Under the pieces are notes generated by a model, which had not been told where the DNA came from, searched no databases, and saw nothing but the letters and a program-made list of their open reading frames with translations. A stretch of DNA of 46,448 nt from JADGGM01 sp025449955 (GTDB lineage: Bacteria; Gemmatimonadota; Gemmatimonadetes; Gemmatimonadales; Gemmatimonadaceae), in NCBI GenBank assembly GCA_036554285.1, contig DATBNO010000005.1, forward strand, positions 1 through 46,448. Direction: 5' to 3'. The position numbers and the translations under genes are program-made. Each line of letters begins with the position of its first letter. Position 1 is the stretch's first letter. This document shows, piece after piece, positions 7,470-15,584 of this stretch.

Positions 7470-9628
7470 GGACGTGATTGGGATGCAGGTACGGGATCGG
7501 TGGCCAGGCGAATGACGGCGAGGAACCGCTCGCCGTACCGGTCGAGCTTGGCCGGCCCAACGCCGTGGACGCCGGCCAGCGTGTCGAACGAATCGGGCCG
7601 GCGGAGCGCCATCTCCACCAACGTGCGATCCGGGAAGATACAATAGGACGGAACGTGCTCTTGCCGTGCGAGCTCCGTGCGCAGCGTGCGGAGCGCGCCG
7701 ACGAGCGCGATGTCGCCCGGCGCGAGGTCCGGGAGATCCGCGGCATCGGACCGTGCCGGTGCGCGGTCGGCGTGGCGCACCACCGGTCGCGCGGCCGCCG
7801 GCGCCGGCGCGCTCTGCCTAACGGTAGGCGCGGCGGCCGGCGGCGTCTTGGCGCGTGCGCGCTTGGTGCGCGGGCCGGAGCGCGCGGCCGTGTCGGCGGT
7901 GTCGGCGTCGGCCACGTGGGTGCCCAGGCAAACGTCGCATCCCTCGCATGACGAACGGGCGTCGGGATCGCCGAAGTAACGCAGCACGAACGCACGGCGG
8001 CAGCGTTTGGTGTACGCGTACATCTGCATCGCATCGAGCTTGGAGAGCTCGGCGCGCCGGCGGCGCTCGATGATTTCCCACTCGATGCGGAACTGCGTGA
8101 GCGGCGCGGCGTGATCCAGGAGGCGTATGCCGCCGCCTGTGCCGTGCCAGACCACGAACTGGCGCTCCTGCAGCTCGTCGAGCAGCGCGCGCACGCCGGT
8201 CAGGCCGCCGAATCCCGGCGGCAGCATGTCGGGCGAGACGGGGATGCCATCGTAGAATCTCTTGCCCGCCCCGCGCCACAGCTCGCGCAAGAGGCCGCGG
8301 GCCGCGGCGTCGCCTTCGCCTAACTCAGCGCGGATGCGCGCCGGCGTCGCCATCAAGCGGACCCAGAGGTTCGACATGGAGACGGGCTCGGGCGCCACGG
8401 CCTTGGCGTGCGCCAGAAGCCGCAACGCCGATTCGGCTTCGCGCTCTTTCACGCCGCCGTCGGACCGGACGGCGATCGCCGCGGGCGTGAGCGGCGCGAT
8501 ACCGGCGCGGTCGGCTGTGCGCTGCAGCACGCCGTACACGCGCTCGACCAACCCGCGCTCCGGGTACGCGCTCTTGATGAAGTACTCGTGCGTGAACCGG
8601 TCTTGAAACGCGTGCAGCAGGATGCAGTCGGATGGCAGGCCGTCGCGCCCCGCGCGCCCCGCTTCCTGATAGTAGGCCTCGAGCGTGCCTGGCATCGCGT
8701 AGTGCACCACGAGCCTGACGTTGGCCTTGTCGATCCCCATACCGAAGGCGTTGGTGGCGACGATGGCGCGCACGTCCTCGCGCATGAACGCTTCCTGCAC
8801 GTCGTGGCGGTGGTCGTCGTCGAGGCCCGCGTGGTACGCAATGGCTCCGATGCGCGCGCGGTGCAGCATCTGCGTGACGCGCTCCACCGCGCGGCGCGTG
8901 GATGCGTACACCACCGTCTGCCCCTCGTGCTCGCGGAGCGCGCGCACGAGCGCGGCGTCCTTGTCGCGGTCGGTGCGGGTGCGGACCACGTGATAGCGCA
9001 GGTTGCGGCGGTCGAACCCGGTGATGACGACCTCGGGCCGGTCCAAGCCTAACTGACGGACGATGTCGCGCCGGACTTCCGGCGTGGCCGTAGCCGTGAG
9101 CGCGAGGGTGGGCGGTGCGCCTAACCGTTCGCGCACCTGGCCCACGCGCAGATAGCTGGGCCGAAAATCGTGGCCCCATTCGCTGATGCAGTGGGCCTCG
9201 TCCACCGCGAGGAGCGACACGCCCATGGCGGACAGTCGGTCGGCGGCGCTCCCGAAATCGAACCGCTCGGGTGCTACGTAGAGCATTTTGAGCGTGCCGC
9301 GTTCGGCGCGCGAGAGCCGGTCCGACACTTCGCTCGACGAGAGCGTGGAATTGATGAACGCCGCCGGCAGGCCGCGCGCCTCGAGCGCATCGACCTGATC
9401 TTTCATGAGCGAGATGAGCGGCGAGATGACGACCGTGAGTCCCGGCAGCAGCAACGCCGGCACCTGGTAGCAGAGCGACTTCCCGCCGCCGGTGGGGAGG
9501 ACGACCAACGTGTCGCGCTTCGCGGCCACCGCGGCGACCGCGCGCTCCTGGCCGGGCCGGAACTCGGAGAATCCGAAGTGTTGCCGGAGGGCGGCGCGTG
9601 CCTGGTCGGCCGTGAACGAGTCGGTCAT
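7466..9628 (-). CDS. recQ: ATP-dependent DNA helicase RecQ
   Basis: A 720-residue 3'-5' DNA helicase for recombination and repair. Visible landmarks are motif 0 (FRPGQ), Walker A PTGGGKS at 45-51, motif II DEAH at 143-146 within the RecQ aromatic loop (CISEWGHDFRPSY), motifs V and VI (TNAFGMGIDKANVR; YYQEAGRAGRDG), a zinc-binding RQC region with the cysteine set KRCRR...CEGCDVCLG, and an HRDC domain at the C-terminus (FPDRTLVEMALRRPDSF...GVGPAKLDRYG). A Pro/Ala/Arg-rich linker separates RQC from HRDC. It lies 61 bases after the U32 gene and overlaps the acyl-CoA dehydrogenase start by four bases. The combination with fatty-acid metabolism is probably packing rather than function. Confidence 0.95.
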   Translation of the reverse strand: MTDSFTADQARAALRQHFGFSEFRPGQERAVAAVAAKRDTLVVLPTGGGKSLCYQVPALLLPGLTVVISPLISLMKDQVDALEARGLPAAFINSTLSSSEVSDRLSRAERGTLKMLYVAPERFDFGSAADRLSAMGVSLLAVDEAHCISEWGHDFRPSYLRVGQVRERLGAPPTLALTATATPEVRRDIVRQLGLDRPEVVITGFDRRNLRYHVVRTRTDRDKDAALVRALREHEGQTVVYASTRRAVERVTQMLHRARIGAIAYHAGLDDDHRHDVQEAFMREDVRAIVATNAFGMGIDKANVRLVVHYAMPGTLEAYYQEAGRAGRDGLPSDCILLHAFQDRFTHEYFIKSAYPERGLVERVYGVLQRTADRAGIAPLTPAAIAVRSDGGVKEREAESALRLLAHAKAVAPEPVSMSNLWVRLMATPARIRAELGEGDAAARGLLRELWRGAGKRFYDGIPVSPDMLPPGFGGLTGVRALLDELQERQFVVWHGTGGGIRLLDHAAPLTQFRIEWEIIERRRRAELSKLDAMQMYAYTKRCRRAFVLRYFGDPDARSSCEGCDVCLGTHVADADTADTAARSGPRTKRARAKTPPAAAPTVRQSAPAPAAARPVVRHADRAPARSDAADLPDLAPGDIALVGALRTLRTELARQEHVPSYCIFPDRTLVEMALRRPDSFDTLAGVHGVGPAKLDRYGERFLAVIRLATDPVPASQSRP

Positions 9629-9689
9629 CGGACCAGTGTCACGCCAGGCGCGCGCGACGGCATCATCATTGGGTTGCGCGGCGTATCGA

Positions 9690-12185
9690 TCACACGGCGC
9701 GGGCGAAGTGACCGCGCGTGAACCGCGTGCCCACCAGCGCGCGGATTGCGCCTAACGGAGCATCCGAGCCCGCGGCGAGTGCGTCGAGCGCCGCCCGCGT
9801 GCGTCCGACGAGGTCGGCCACCGGATCGCCGGGCACGTTGAAGAGCATCCGATAGCCGCGAATACCGGTGCGCCACAGCGTTGGGAGAAACTCCGACGCT
9901 TCGATCGGACGCGAGTGCAAGAGCCGGTTGCGGCACGCCGCGTCGGTGGCCACCGGGAAGGTGTAACCCGCGGGATCCGTGAGCTCGACGTGCGGATGCT
10001 TCTGCACGCAGAGATCTCGGCAGGTCGTGGGCTCACGGTCGAACGCCGCCGAGAGGATGCAGTGCTCGATGGTCATGCCTTCGGGGCGGCCGTACACGAC
10101 GGTGTCGAATCCGCGGCCCGACCATGGCGCCACGAGATCGGCGATCTCGTTGGCCGTGAGCTCGACCGACAACACGATGCGGCGTGCGCCGTGCTCGAAG
10201 AGCACCGCGGCCGTGTGTTGGTTGAAGCAATTGACGGCGTAGTCGGCGACGACGTCGCGGCCCTGGCTCGCGAGCGCAGCGACGAGCCCGGTGTGTCCCG
10301 AGAGCAGTGGCAAGCCCAGGTCAAGCCAGCGATCCACGTCGCGGCGTTCCTCGGGGCGGACGATGGTCGGCGTGCGCAGGCGGAACGAGACGCCGAGCGC
10401 CGCCAGCTCTTCGCCTAACGCAACGATCCGGTTGCGCGGCGGCACCGGGTGGCGGAGGAACGCGTCGACCGTGATTTCGGTGGCGCCGGCCTGCGCGGCG
10501 GCGCGCGCGTCTTCCACCGTATAGACATCCGCGGCGAGGACGAACGGTGCGTCGGGCGCGTCCGGCTGATGGGCGCGCACGTGCGCGACAGCCGACGCAA
10601 TGCGTGTGCGGCGCTCGTCCCCGTGGGACACCGATGCCGCCTCGCGCCGGCGGGCGAGCGCGGCGGTCGCGCGTTGGCGCATGTTGTTGAGCTCGCGCAC
10701 CGGAACGAACAACCCGTCGCCGAGTCCGGCGGCATCGATCGTGCCTAACGCAAACGGCGTTTCGCCCAGGCGGCCGAGCTGCTCGCGGAGCCGGGCGTGA
10801 TCGAGGGCGTGCGCGCGCGCGGGCGCGAGCGGCGCCTCGCCGTGCACGGTGACCGAGTCGGGTCCGGCCGTGAACGTGAGCTCGAGCGGCCGTCCGGCCG
10901 CGCCCGACGCGCGCACGTCGAGGCGCGTGCGCCGTCCGTCGTGCGGGGCGGCCAACGCGGCGAAGCTGTCTCTTGCCCGCTCGAGCAGTGCCGCGTGCGA
11001 CGTGCGAAATACCCGCGCGCCGACGGCGGCGCGGCCGCGCAACGGCGCCGTGATGCCCTGGCGGATGCGTCCCTCGCGGTAGCCGAGCGCCCGCACCTCG
11101 GTCACCGCGGCGCCAATGGGCTCGCCGTCGCGCCCGTTAGGCGGCAGCAGCGCGATCCCGTCGCCCGCGGCCAGCGGCGCCGACAGCTCCACGATGTGCA
11201 TGGCGCGATCGTGTCCCACCACGACGCCCAGCTCGACGCCCTGATTGTCAGGGTGGTCGCGGGTCACGTACTCGCGCCCTGCCCTGCCGCCATACATGCC
11301 GCCGGTGAATCCGCGGCTGTAGATCTGCACCAGATCCCGGCGCTCCGTCTCGTTAGGCAGCGACGGCTCGCCCCGGGCCAGGCGGTCCAGACAGTCGCGG
11401 TACGTGTGCGTCACCGTGGCGACGTACTCGGCGCGCTTTTTCCGGCCCTCGATCTTGAGCGTGTGGATGCCGGCTTTGGCGATCGCGTCGAGATGGTCGT
11501 GTGCCGCCAGATCGCGCGCCGAGATGAGGTAGCCGGTGTCGAGCGTGTCGCCGGTGGAGGCATCCCGGAGCACGTAGTCCTTGCGGCACGACTGCGCGCA
11601 CGAGCCGCGATTGGCGCTCCGTTCGGAAATCATGCCGGACATGAGGCACTGCCCCGAATAGGAGATGCAGAGCGCGCCGTGGATGAACGACTCGAGCAGC
11701 AGGTCGGGCACGGCGGCGCGGATCACCCCGATGTCCTCGAGCGTGTTCTCGCGCGCCAGCACGACGCGCTGCAAGCCTAACGCAGACAGGAGCGCGGCGC
11801 CGTCGGGGTCGTGCACGGTGAGCTGGGTCGATCCGTGCAGCTCGACGCCCGGGTAGACCTGTTGCGCGAGGCGCACGAGCCCCAGGTCCTGCACGATCGC
11901 GGCGTGGATCCCGCGGTCGAGACACTCGCCTAACAAGAGGAGCGCGTCGGCCAGCTCGGACGGCTTGAGGAGCGTATTGAGCGTGAGGTAGATGCGCCGC
12001 CCGCGCGACCGCGCGAGGCGGCACGCCTCGGCCAAGTCGTCCAGCGTGAGCTGGGCGCCCTCGTCCCGTGCGTTGAATCGCTCGGCGCCCAAATAGACCG
12101 CGTCGGCGCCGTTCGCCAAGGCGGCACGCACGGCGTCGAGCGAGCCGGCGGGCGACAGCAGCTCGGGAACTGATTGAACGGGCAT
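9690..12185 (-). CDS. Peptidase U32 family protein with DUF3656-type middle domain (RlhA-like)
   Basis: The 831-residue protein starts with the U32 barrel (ELLSPAGSLDAVRAALANGADAVYLG). It carries the family signature LLESFIHGALCISYSGQCLMSG and a cysteine quartet (about residues 173, 180, 196 and 200) that binds an iron-sulfur cluster in characterised relatives. A long middle region fits the collagenase-like DUF3656 part of E. coli RlhA (YdcP). The C-terminal part (CRDLCVQKHPHVELTDPAGYTF) is a second barrel-like half. E. coli RlhA hydroxylates C2501 of 23S rRNA; this protein is longer (RlhA is about 650 residues), so the same function is likely but not certain. The ATG at 12185 has no Shine-Dalgarno match and sits 17 bases after a strong hairpin. 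An RNA-modifying role would pair with rlmN, which modifies neighbouring A2503. Confidence 0.85.
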   Translation of the reverse strand: MPVQSVPELLSPAGSLDAVRAALANGADAVYLGAERFNARDEGAQLTLDDLAEACRLARSRGRRIYLTLNTLLKPSELADALLLLGECLDRGIHAAIVQDLGLVRLAQQVYPGVELHGSTQLTVHDPDGAALLSALGLQRVVLARENTLEDIGVIRAAVPDLLLESFIHGALCISYSGQCLMSGMISERSANRGSCAQSCRKDYVLRDASTGDTLDTGYLISARDLAAHDHLDAIAKAGIHTLKIEGRKKRAEYVATVTHTYRDCLDRLARGEPSLPNETERRDLVQIYSRGFTGGMYGGRAGREYVTRDHPDNQGVELGVVVGHDRAMHIVELSAPLAAGDGIALLPPNGRDGEPIGAAVTEVRALGYREGRIRQGITAPLRGRAAVGARVFRTSHAALLERARDSFAALAAPHDGRRTRLDVRASGAAGRPLELTFTAGPDSVTVHGEAPLAPARAHALDHARLREQLGRLGETPFALGTIDAAGLGDGLFVPVRELNNMRQRATAALARRREAASVSHGDERRTRIASAVAHVRAHQPDAPDAPFVLAADVYTVEDARAAAQAGATEITVDAFLRHPVPPRNRIVALGEELAALGVSFRLRTPTIVRPEERRDVDRWLDLGLPLLSGHTGLVAALASQGRDVVADYAVNCFNQHTAAVLFEHGARRIVLSVELTANEIADLVAPWSGRGFDTVVYGRPEGMTIEHCILSAAFDREPTTCRDLCVQKHPHVELTDPAGYTFPVATDAACRNRLLHSRPIEASEFLPTLWRTGIRGYRMLFNVPGDPVADLVGRTRAALDALAAGSDAPLGAIRALVGTRFTRGHFARAV

Positions 12186-12201
12186 GGGAAGGAAATTAAC
12201 T

Positions 12202-12240
12202 CAAGGGGAAGCGGCCGTTGCATTGGCGCGCTTCCCCTTG
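12202..12240 (-). terminator. Hairpin between sigma factor gene and U32 gene
   Basis: A perfect 12-base inverted repeat (CAAGGGGAAGCG at 12202-12213 and its complement at 12229-12240) encloses a 15-base loop. Read on the minus strand it follows the sigma factor stop at 12264 and is followed by AGTTAATTTCC, a weak T-rich tail. It therefore looks like a rho-independent terminator, but it also lies only 17 bases before the U32 start codon, so it may act as a leader structure instead. Confidence 0.5.
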
Positions 12241-12263
12241 GTATTCGTCAGAGCGTCGTGGTA

Positions 12264-13154
12264 CTAGGCCGCCGACAGATCGCGGAGGGCGGCGCCCACT
12301 GCGCCGTGGCGGAGGCGTCTGAGCGCGCGGTCGCGCAGCTGGCGGACGCGCTCGCGGGTTACGCCCAACATCTTGCCGATTTCGTCGAGCGTGTGCTCGC
12401 GATCGCCCGTGAGGCCGAAGTACAACTCGAGGATCTTGGCGTCGCGCGCCGGCAGCGTGGTCAACGCGCGCGCGAGCTCGGCCCGGCGGAAGCGGTCCAG
12501 CACTTCCTGCTCCAGGTCCGGCATTTCGTCGGCTGCGAAGCGTTCGATCAGCGCGCGATCGCTGTCCTTGCCGACGGCCGCGTCGAGTCGCACGTCCGCT
12601 GTGTTGAGCGCCGTGAGGGCGCTCACGATCTCCGTCGGGATGTCGGTGATCTGCGCGATTTCGTCGGGCGTTGGCTCGCGGCGCAGGCGATCGCGCAGCA
12701 CGCCCGCCGCCTTGATCACGCGCGACAGGTCGGCGGTGCGGTTGAGCGGTACGCGCACAGTGCGACCCTGTCTGGCCAGGGAGGCGAGAATGGCCTGGCG
12801 GATCCACCACACCGCGTACGAAATGAACTTGACGCCTTGGTCCGGATCGAACTTCCGCGCGGCCGTCATGAGGCCGACGTTGCCTTCGCCGATCAGATCG
12901 ATGAGCGGGAGGCCGCGGTTCTGGTACTTCTTGGCTACGGAGACGACGAAGCGGAGATTGCGGCGCACCAGCTCGTCGAGCGCGTGCTCATCGCCGCGGC
13001 GAATACGACGAGCGAGCACCTGCTCCTCGTCCACGTGCAGCAGCGCGTACCGGCTCACTTCGGCGAAGTATTGATCGAGGATGTCGCGATCAGCTTCCGC
13101 CGGTGTAATGTCGACGGGAGTCGCACGCGTGCGTCGGCGCTTCTCTTGGGCCAT
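12264..13154 (-). CDS. RNA polymerase sigma-70 family factor (group 2, RpoD/RpoS-like)
   Basis: A 296-residue sigma factor without region 1.1. Region 1.2 is followed by region 2 (LVRRNLRFVVSVAKKYQNRGLPLIDLIGEGNVGL), the promoter-melting and -10 recognition segment (KFISYAVWWIRQAI), region 3 (RTVRVPLNRTADLSRVIKAAG) and region 4.2 (TLDEIGKMLGVTRERVRQLRDRALRRLR, near the C-terminus). A basic N-terminal tail (QEKRRRTRATP) precedes region 1.2. The ATG at 13154 has an excellent ribosome binding site (GGGAGGAG, about six bases away), so the 20-residue upstream extension was dropped. The small size and missing region 1.1 argue against the primary sigma factor; which stress or growth phase it serves is unknown. 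The leader region 13155-13342 contains a TATAAC (minus strand, 13240-13245) that could be its -10 element, without a clear -35. Confidence 0.93.
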   Translation of the reverse strand: MAQEKRRRTRATPVDITPAEADRDILDQYFAEVSRYALLHVDEEQVLARRIRRGDEHALDELVRRNLRFVVSVAKKYQNRGLPLIDLIGEGNVGLMTAARKFDPDQGVKFISYAVWWIRQAILASLARQGRTVRVPLNRTADLSRVIKAAGVLRDRLRREPTPDEIAQITDIPTEIVSALTALNTADVRLDAAVGKDSDRALIERFAADEMPDLEQEVLDRFRRAELARALTTLPARDAKILELYFGLTGDREHTLDEIGKMLGVTRERVRQLRDRALRRLRHGAVGAALRDLSAA

Positions 13155-13342
13155 GTCTGCTCCTCCCTTGAGCAACTGGAGATGGTTTTCAGCAACAACC
13201 GAACCGGACAACATGCCCGACCCGGGAGTCCTTCAGGTCGTTATACGAATCCGCGTACCCGCTAACCAGTGCCAGTACCCGCCTGATTCGAGATCGTTTC
13301 GATCGCTTCGGCTGCTTTGCCGATCGCGGGAGGCGGTTCCAG

Positions 13343-13792
13343 TCAATCATGCGAGAGTTTGTCGAGGAGCTCGGCCGCGCGGGCGAGGGTAGCGAGGTCT
13401 CGTTTGCTCAACGTGCGCATGTCGCGGGACAGGACGCCGACGCGCCGGGCTCGACCGGCTTCGAGCAGCTCTTTGCCGCGGCGGGTGGCGTGGATGCGGG
13501 CCAGGCGTCCGTCGTCCGGATCGGCCACTCGGGTGACGAGTCCCATCTCTTCGAGTGCGCGCACGAGGTGTGTCATGGTGGGCGGCCGTACCTGCTCGGC
13601 GGCGGCGAGGGCGCCCAACGTGATGGGGCCGCCGAAGACGATGACGGACAGTGCCGACGCGCGCGGCGGGCTCAGGCCCATGCCCGGGTCTTCGCGGCGG
13701 ACGCGCCGCAAGATGTGGATGGCGGCCGAGTGGAGGCGGTCGGCGACCGCATCGGGGTCGGGGCTCTTGCGCGAACGGGACGGGGTCGGCAT
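13343..13792 (-). CDS. MarR-family transcriptional regulator
   Basis: A 149-residue winged-helix regulator. The N-terminal helix region (AVADRLHSAAIHILRRVRRED), the recognition helix area (LGALAAAEQVRPPTMTHLVRALEEMGLVTR) and the wing (VADPDDGRLARIHATRRGKELLE) match MarR, including the DxRxxxxxLT-like wing motif in the form DGRLARIHATRRG. It is divergent from the VOC gene and separated from it by a perfect palindrome at 13795-13813 that begins three bases from its start codon. This is the classic arrangement of a MarR repressor controlling itself and a small detoxification enzyme. The inducer cannot be read from the sequence. Confidence 0.9.
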   Translation of the reverse strand: MPTPSRSRKSPDPDAVADRLHSAAIHILRRVRREDPGMGLSPPRASALSVIVFGGPITLGALAAAEQVRPPTMTHLVRALEEMGLVTRVADPDDGRLARIHATRRGKELLEAGRARRVGVLSRDMRTLSKRDLATLARAAELLDKLSHD

Positions 13793-13794
13793 AG

Positions 13795-13813
13795 TAGTTA
13801 GTAATACTAACTA
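13795..13813. promoter_or_regulatory. MarR operator, perfect palindrome
   Basis: The 19-base site TAGTTAGTA-A-TACTAACTA is a perfect 9-1-9 inverted repeat in an AT-rich island of an otherwise GC-rich region. It lies between the marR start (13792) and the VOC gene. Palindromes of this length and AT content are typical MarR-family binding sites. The half-sites contain TTAG and CTAA, the core of the dispersed heptamer, but not the full motif. Confidence 0.7.
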
Positions 13814-13877
13814 AAAGGCGTGCCGCGTGCCACCCCCCGTGGGCGCGCGCCGTCTTCCACCCGCGCCGGAGGATCCC

Positions 13878-14270
13878 ATGGAGGCGACAATGGACACGCT
13901 GCACCTGTCTCAGATCGGTCAGGTCCTGATCCCGGTCTCCGATCTCGCCCGCGCGACCGCGTTCTACCGCGACGCGCTCGGCATGCGCTTCCTGTTCGAG
14001 GTGCCGCAGCGGATGGCGTTCTTCGACTGCGGCGGCGTGCGGCTCATGCTCGGCGTGGCCGAGCCCAGCGCCGAGCCGGTGGGAGCGGGCATGCTGTACT
14101 ACAAGGTGGGCGACATCCAGGCCGCGGCCCGGCAGTTAGGCGAGCGCGGCGTGCCGACGATCACCGCGCCGGCGCTCATCGCGCGGATGAGCGACCACGA
14201 CTTGTGGCTCGGCGAGTTCCGCGACTCCGAGGGGAATCCGTTCGCGCTGATGAGCGAGGTCCGGCACTAA
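13878..14270 (+). CDS. VOC/glyoxalase superfamily protein
   Basis: A 130-residue protein with the paired beta-alpha-beta-beta-beta layout of the vicinal oxygen chelate fold. It begins ...QIGQVLIPVSDLARATAFYRDALGMRFLFEV, continues with FFDCGGVRLMLG and ends with GEFRDSEGNPFALMSEV, the usual closing strand with the metal-ligand glutamate. The ATG at 13878 has GGAGG five bases upstream; a second ATG at 13890 also has a good site (GGAGG) and could be used. The upstream GTG at 13827 gives a proline-rich extension without family likeness. Members include glyoxalase I, dioxygenases and resistance proteins; together with marR it may be a detoxification enzyme, but its substrate is unknown. The stop codon sits in CACTAACGG, a near-match of the dispersed heptamer. 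Confidence 0.88.
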   Translation: MEATMDTLHLSQIGQVLIPVSDLARATAFYRDALGMRFLFEVPQRMAFFDCGGVRLMLGVAEPSAEPVGAGMLYYKVGDIQAAARQLGERGVPTITAPALIARMSDHDLWLGEFRDSEGNPFALMSEVRH

Positions 14271-14284
14271 CGGAGCTCAGCTGG

Positions 14285-14449
14285 TCAGGACCGGCGCGTG
14301 ATCTTGGGCAGGAAGCGAAGCAGAAAGGCCACGACCACGAAGGCGACGCCGACGACCATCACGGCGGTGTGCCCGTAGCGGAGGCCGTATGCCCAGATGC
14401 CGATGCCGACGAGCAAGAGGGCCATCTTGAGCACGTCGACTTGTTTCAT
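14285..14449 (-). CDS. Small two-helix membrane protein (54 aa)
   Basis: This 54-codon frame starts MKQVDVLKMALLLVG and ends FLLRFLPKITRRS. It has two hydrophobic segments (about residues 8-20 and 28-45) joined by a short polar turn (YGLRYGH) and a basic C-terminal end, so it should be an inner-membrane hairpin with cytoplasmic positive ends. Its ATG overlaps the stop of the enoyl-CoA hydratase gene by four bases (ATGA), exactly as the other genes of this operon are joined, which supports translation. No family is recognised. A role in anchoring or in a neighbouring transport step is only a guess. Confidence 0.72.
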   Translation of the reverse strand: MKQVDVLKMALLLVGIGIWAYGLRYGHTAVMVVGVAFVVVAFLLRFLPKITRRS

Positions 14450-15231
14450 GACGGTCGTGTCTCGCCGCCCTTCCCTTTGCCCTCGAGGAAGCGGCGGACG
14501 CCGTCGCGGAATTCGGCCGTCGCGCGCGCCTGGACGTTCACCTTGGCGCCTAACGCAATGCCGTCGCGGAACGAGCGGTTATCGAGGTCGTAGAAGAGCC
14601 GCTTGGTGAAGGCCAAGGCACCGGGCGGCGCCGCGGCGAGCCCGCGCGCCAGCTCGGAGGCCGCGGCGTCCAGCGTGCCCGCGGGCACGACGCGGCTCAC
14701 GAGGCCCAGGTCGACGGCTTCGCGCGCCGACAGCAGGCGCCCGGTTGCGACCAGGTCGAAGGCCTGCTTCTCGCCCACCGCGCGGCGCAGCATGGTCATG
14801 ACCATGGCCGGCACGAAGCCCACGTGCACTTCGGGGTAGCCGAACTTCGCGTCGTCCTCGGCCAGCACGATGTCGCAGGCGGTCGCGAGTCCGGCGCCGC
14901 CGGCGAGCGCGCGGCCGCGCACCGCGGCCACCACCGGCTTGGGCAGCTCGCGCATGGCAATGAACACGTTGCCTAACGCCATCGCATCCTCGTGCTGGGC
15001 GTGGGCACCGGCCTCGACGAGCGTGGCGAGCGCGGCCAGATCGGCGCCGGCGCAGAAATCGGCGCCTTCGGCGTCGAGCAACACCGCGCGAACCGAGTCG
15101 TCGCCCGCGCAACGCGCCAGCGCCTCGCGCACCTCGTTCGCGGCGTCGCGGTCGAGCGCGTTCTTCTTGTCCGGGCGGGCGAGCGTGATGCGTCCCACGC
15201 CGTCCGCCGCCGCGAACCGGATGCGGCTCAC
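14446..15231 (-). CDS. Enoyl-CoA hydratase/isomerase family protein
   Basis: A 261-residue crotonase-fold enzyme. It shows ITLARPDKKNALDRDAANEV, the oxyanion-hole segments DFCAGADLAAL and RGRALAGGAGLATACDIVLA, and the second catalytic region AKFGYPEVHVGFVPAM. One position normally held by a catalytic glutamate of hydratases reads GGAGLATACD, while the E of YPEVHVG is present, so hydratase, isomerase or methylglutaconyl-CoA hydratase-like activity are all possible. The GTG at 15231 overlaps the preceding TGA (GTGA); the longer frame upstream is a shadow. In leucine or acyclic-terpene degradation a crotonase acts after the biotin carboxylase step, which agrees with the carboxylase subunit three genes upstream. 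Confidence 0.88.
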   Translation of the reverse strand: MSRIRFAAADGVGRITLARPDKKNALDRDAANEVREALARCAGDDSVRAVLLDAEGADFCAGADLAALATLVEAGAHAQHEDAMALGNVFIAMRELPKPVVAAVRGRALAGGAGLATACDIVLAEDDAKFGYPEVHVGFVPAMVMTMLRRAVGEKQAFDLVATGRLLSAREAVDLGLVSRVVPAGTLDAAASELARGLAAAPPGALAFTKRLFYDLDNRSFRDGIALGAKVNVQARATAEFRDGVRRFLEGKGKGGETRPS

Positions 15232-15584
15232 GCGCCGGCGCCCGGCAGATGGAGGCGGCGCGCCTCCGCGTCCGGGACCTCGAGCTCGAGCCGGAGCAGC
15301 GCCGTGGAGAACACTTTCCCCTGCGCGTCCGTCTTGAGCGACAGCGTGCCGCCGCCGCCTAACGCACCGTGCAGCAGAAAATTGAGCGCGCCAAGGTTGG
15401 GCAGCTCGTACCGGTCCACGCCGCCGGTGATCGCGCCCGCGAAGTGCCGCGCGACGCGGTCGCGCGTCAGCTCGCGCTCGAGCAGCGGGTACCACTCGGG
15501 CTTGAGCGCGATCACGCCCACGTTGGCCGTGTCGCCCTTGTCGCCCGAGCGGGCGTGCGCGATGTCCACCAGGCGGATCTTCAT
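15228..15584 (-). CDS. AtuA-like C-terminal domain protein (stand-alone)
   Basis: A 118-residue protein that starts KIRLVDIAHARSGDKGDTANVGVIAL, the hallmark of the small C-terminal domain fused to AtuA in Pseudomonas-type acyclic terpene utilisation proteins. Here the domain is a separate gene joined to the AtuA gene by a four-base ATGA overlap. The rest (GGVDRYELPNLGALNFLLHGALGGGG) is also conserved in AtuA. The biochemical role is unknown; the close pairing suggests the two chains form one complex. It overlaps the enoyl-CoA hydratase GTG by four bases. Confidence 0.85.
   Translation of the reverse strand: MKIRLVDIAHARSGDKGDTANVGVIALKPEWYPLLERELTRDRVARHFAGAITGGVDRYELPNLGALNFLLHGALGGGGTLSLKTDAQGKVFSTALLRLELEVPDAEARRLHLPGAGA

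Noticed and set aside
10797..11780. Long plus-strand frames opposite minus-strand genes (for example 10797-11780, 12174-13265, 23088-24455 and 26475-27413)
   Set aside because: They are Arg/His/Ala/Gln-rich, have no domain signal, and lie exactly opposite genes with clear families; high GC removes stops in the antisense frames.
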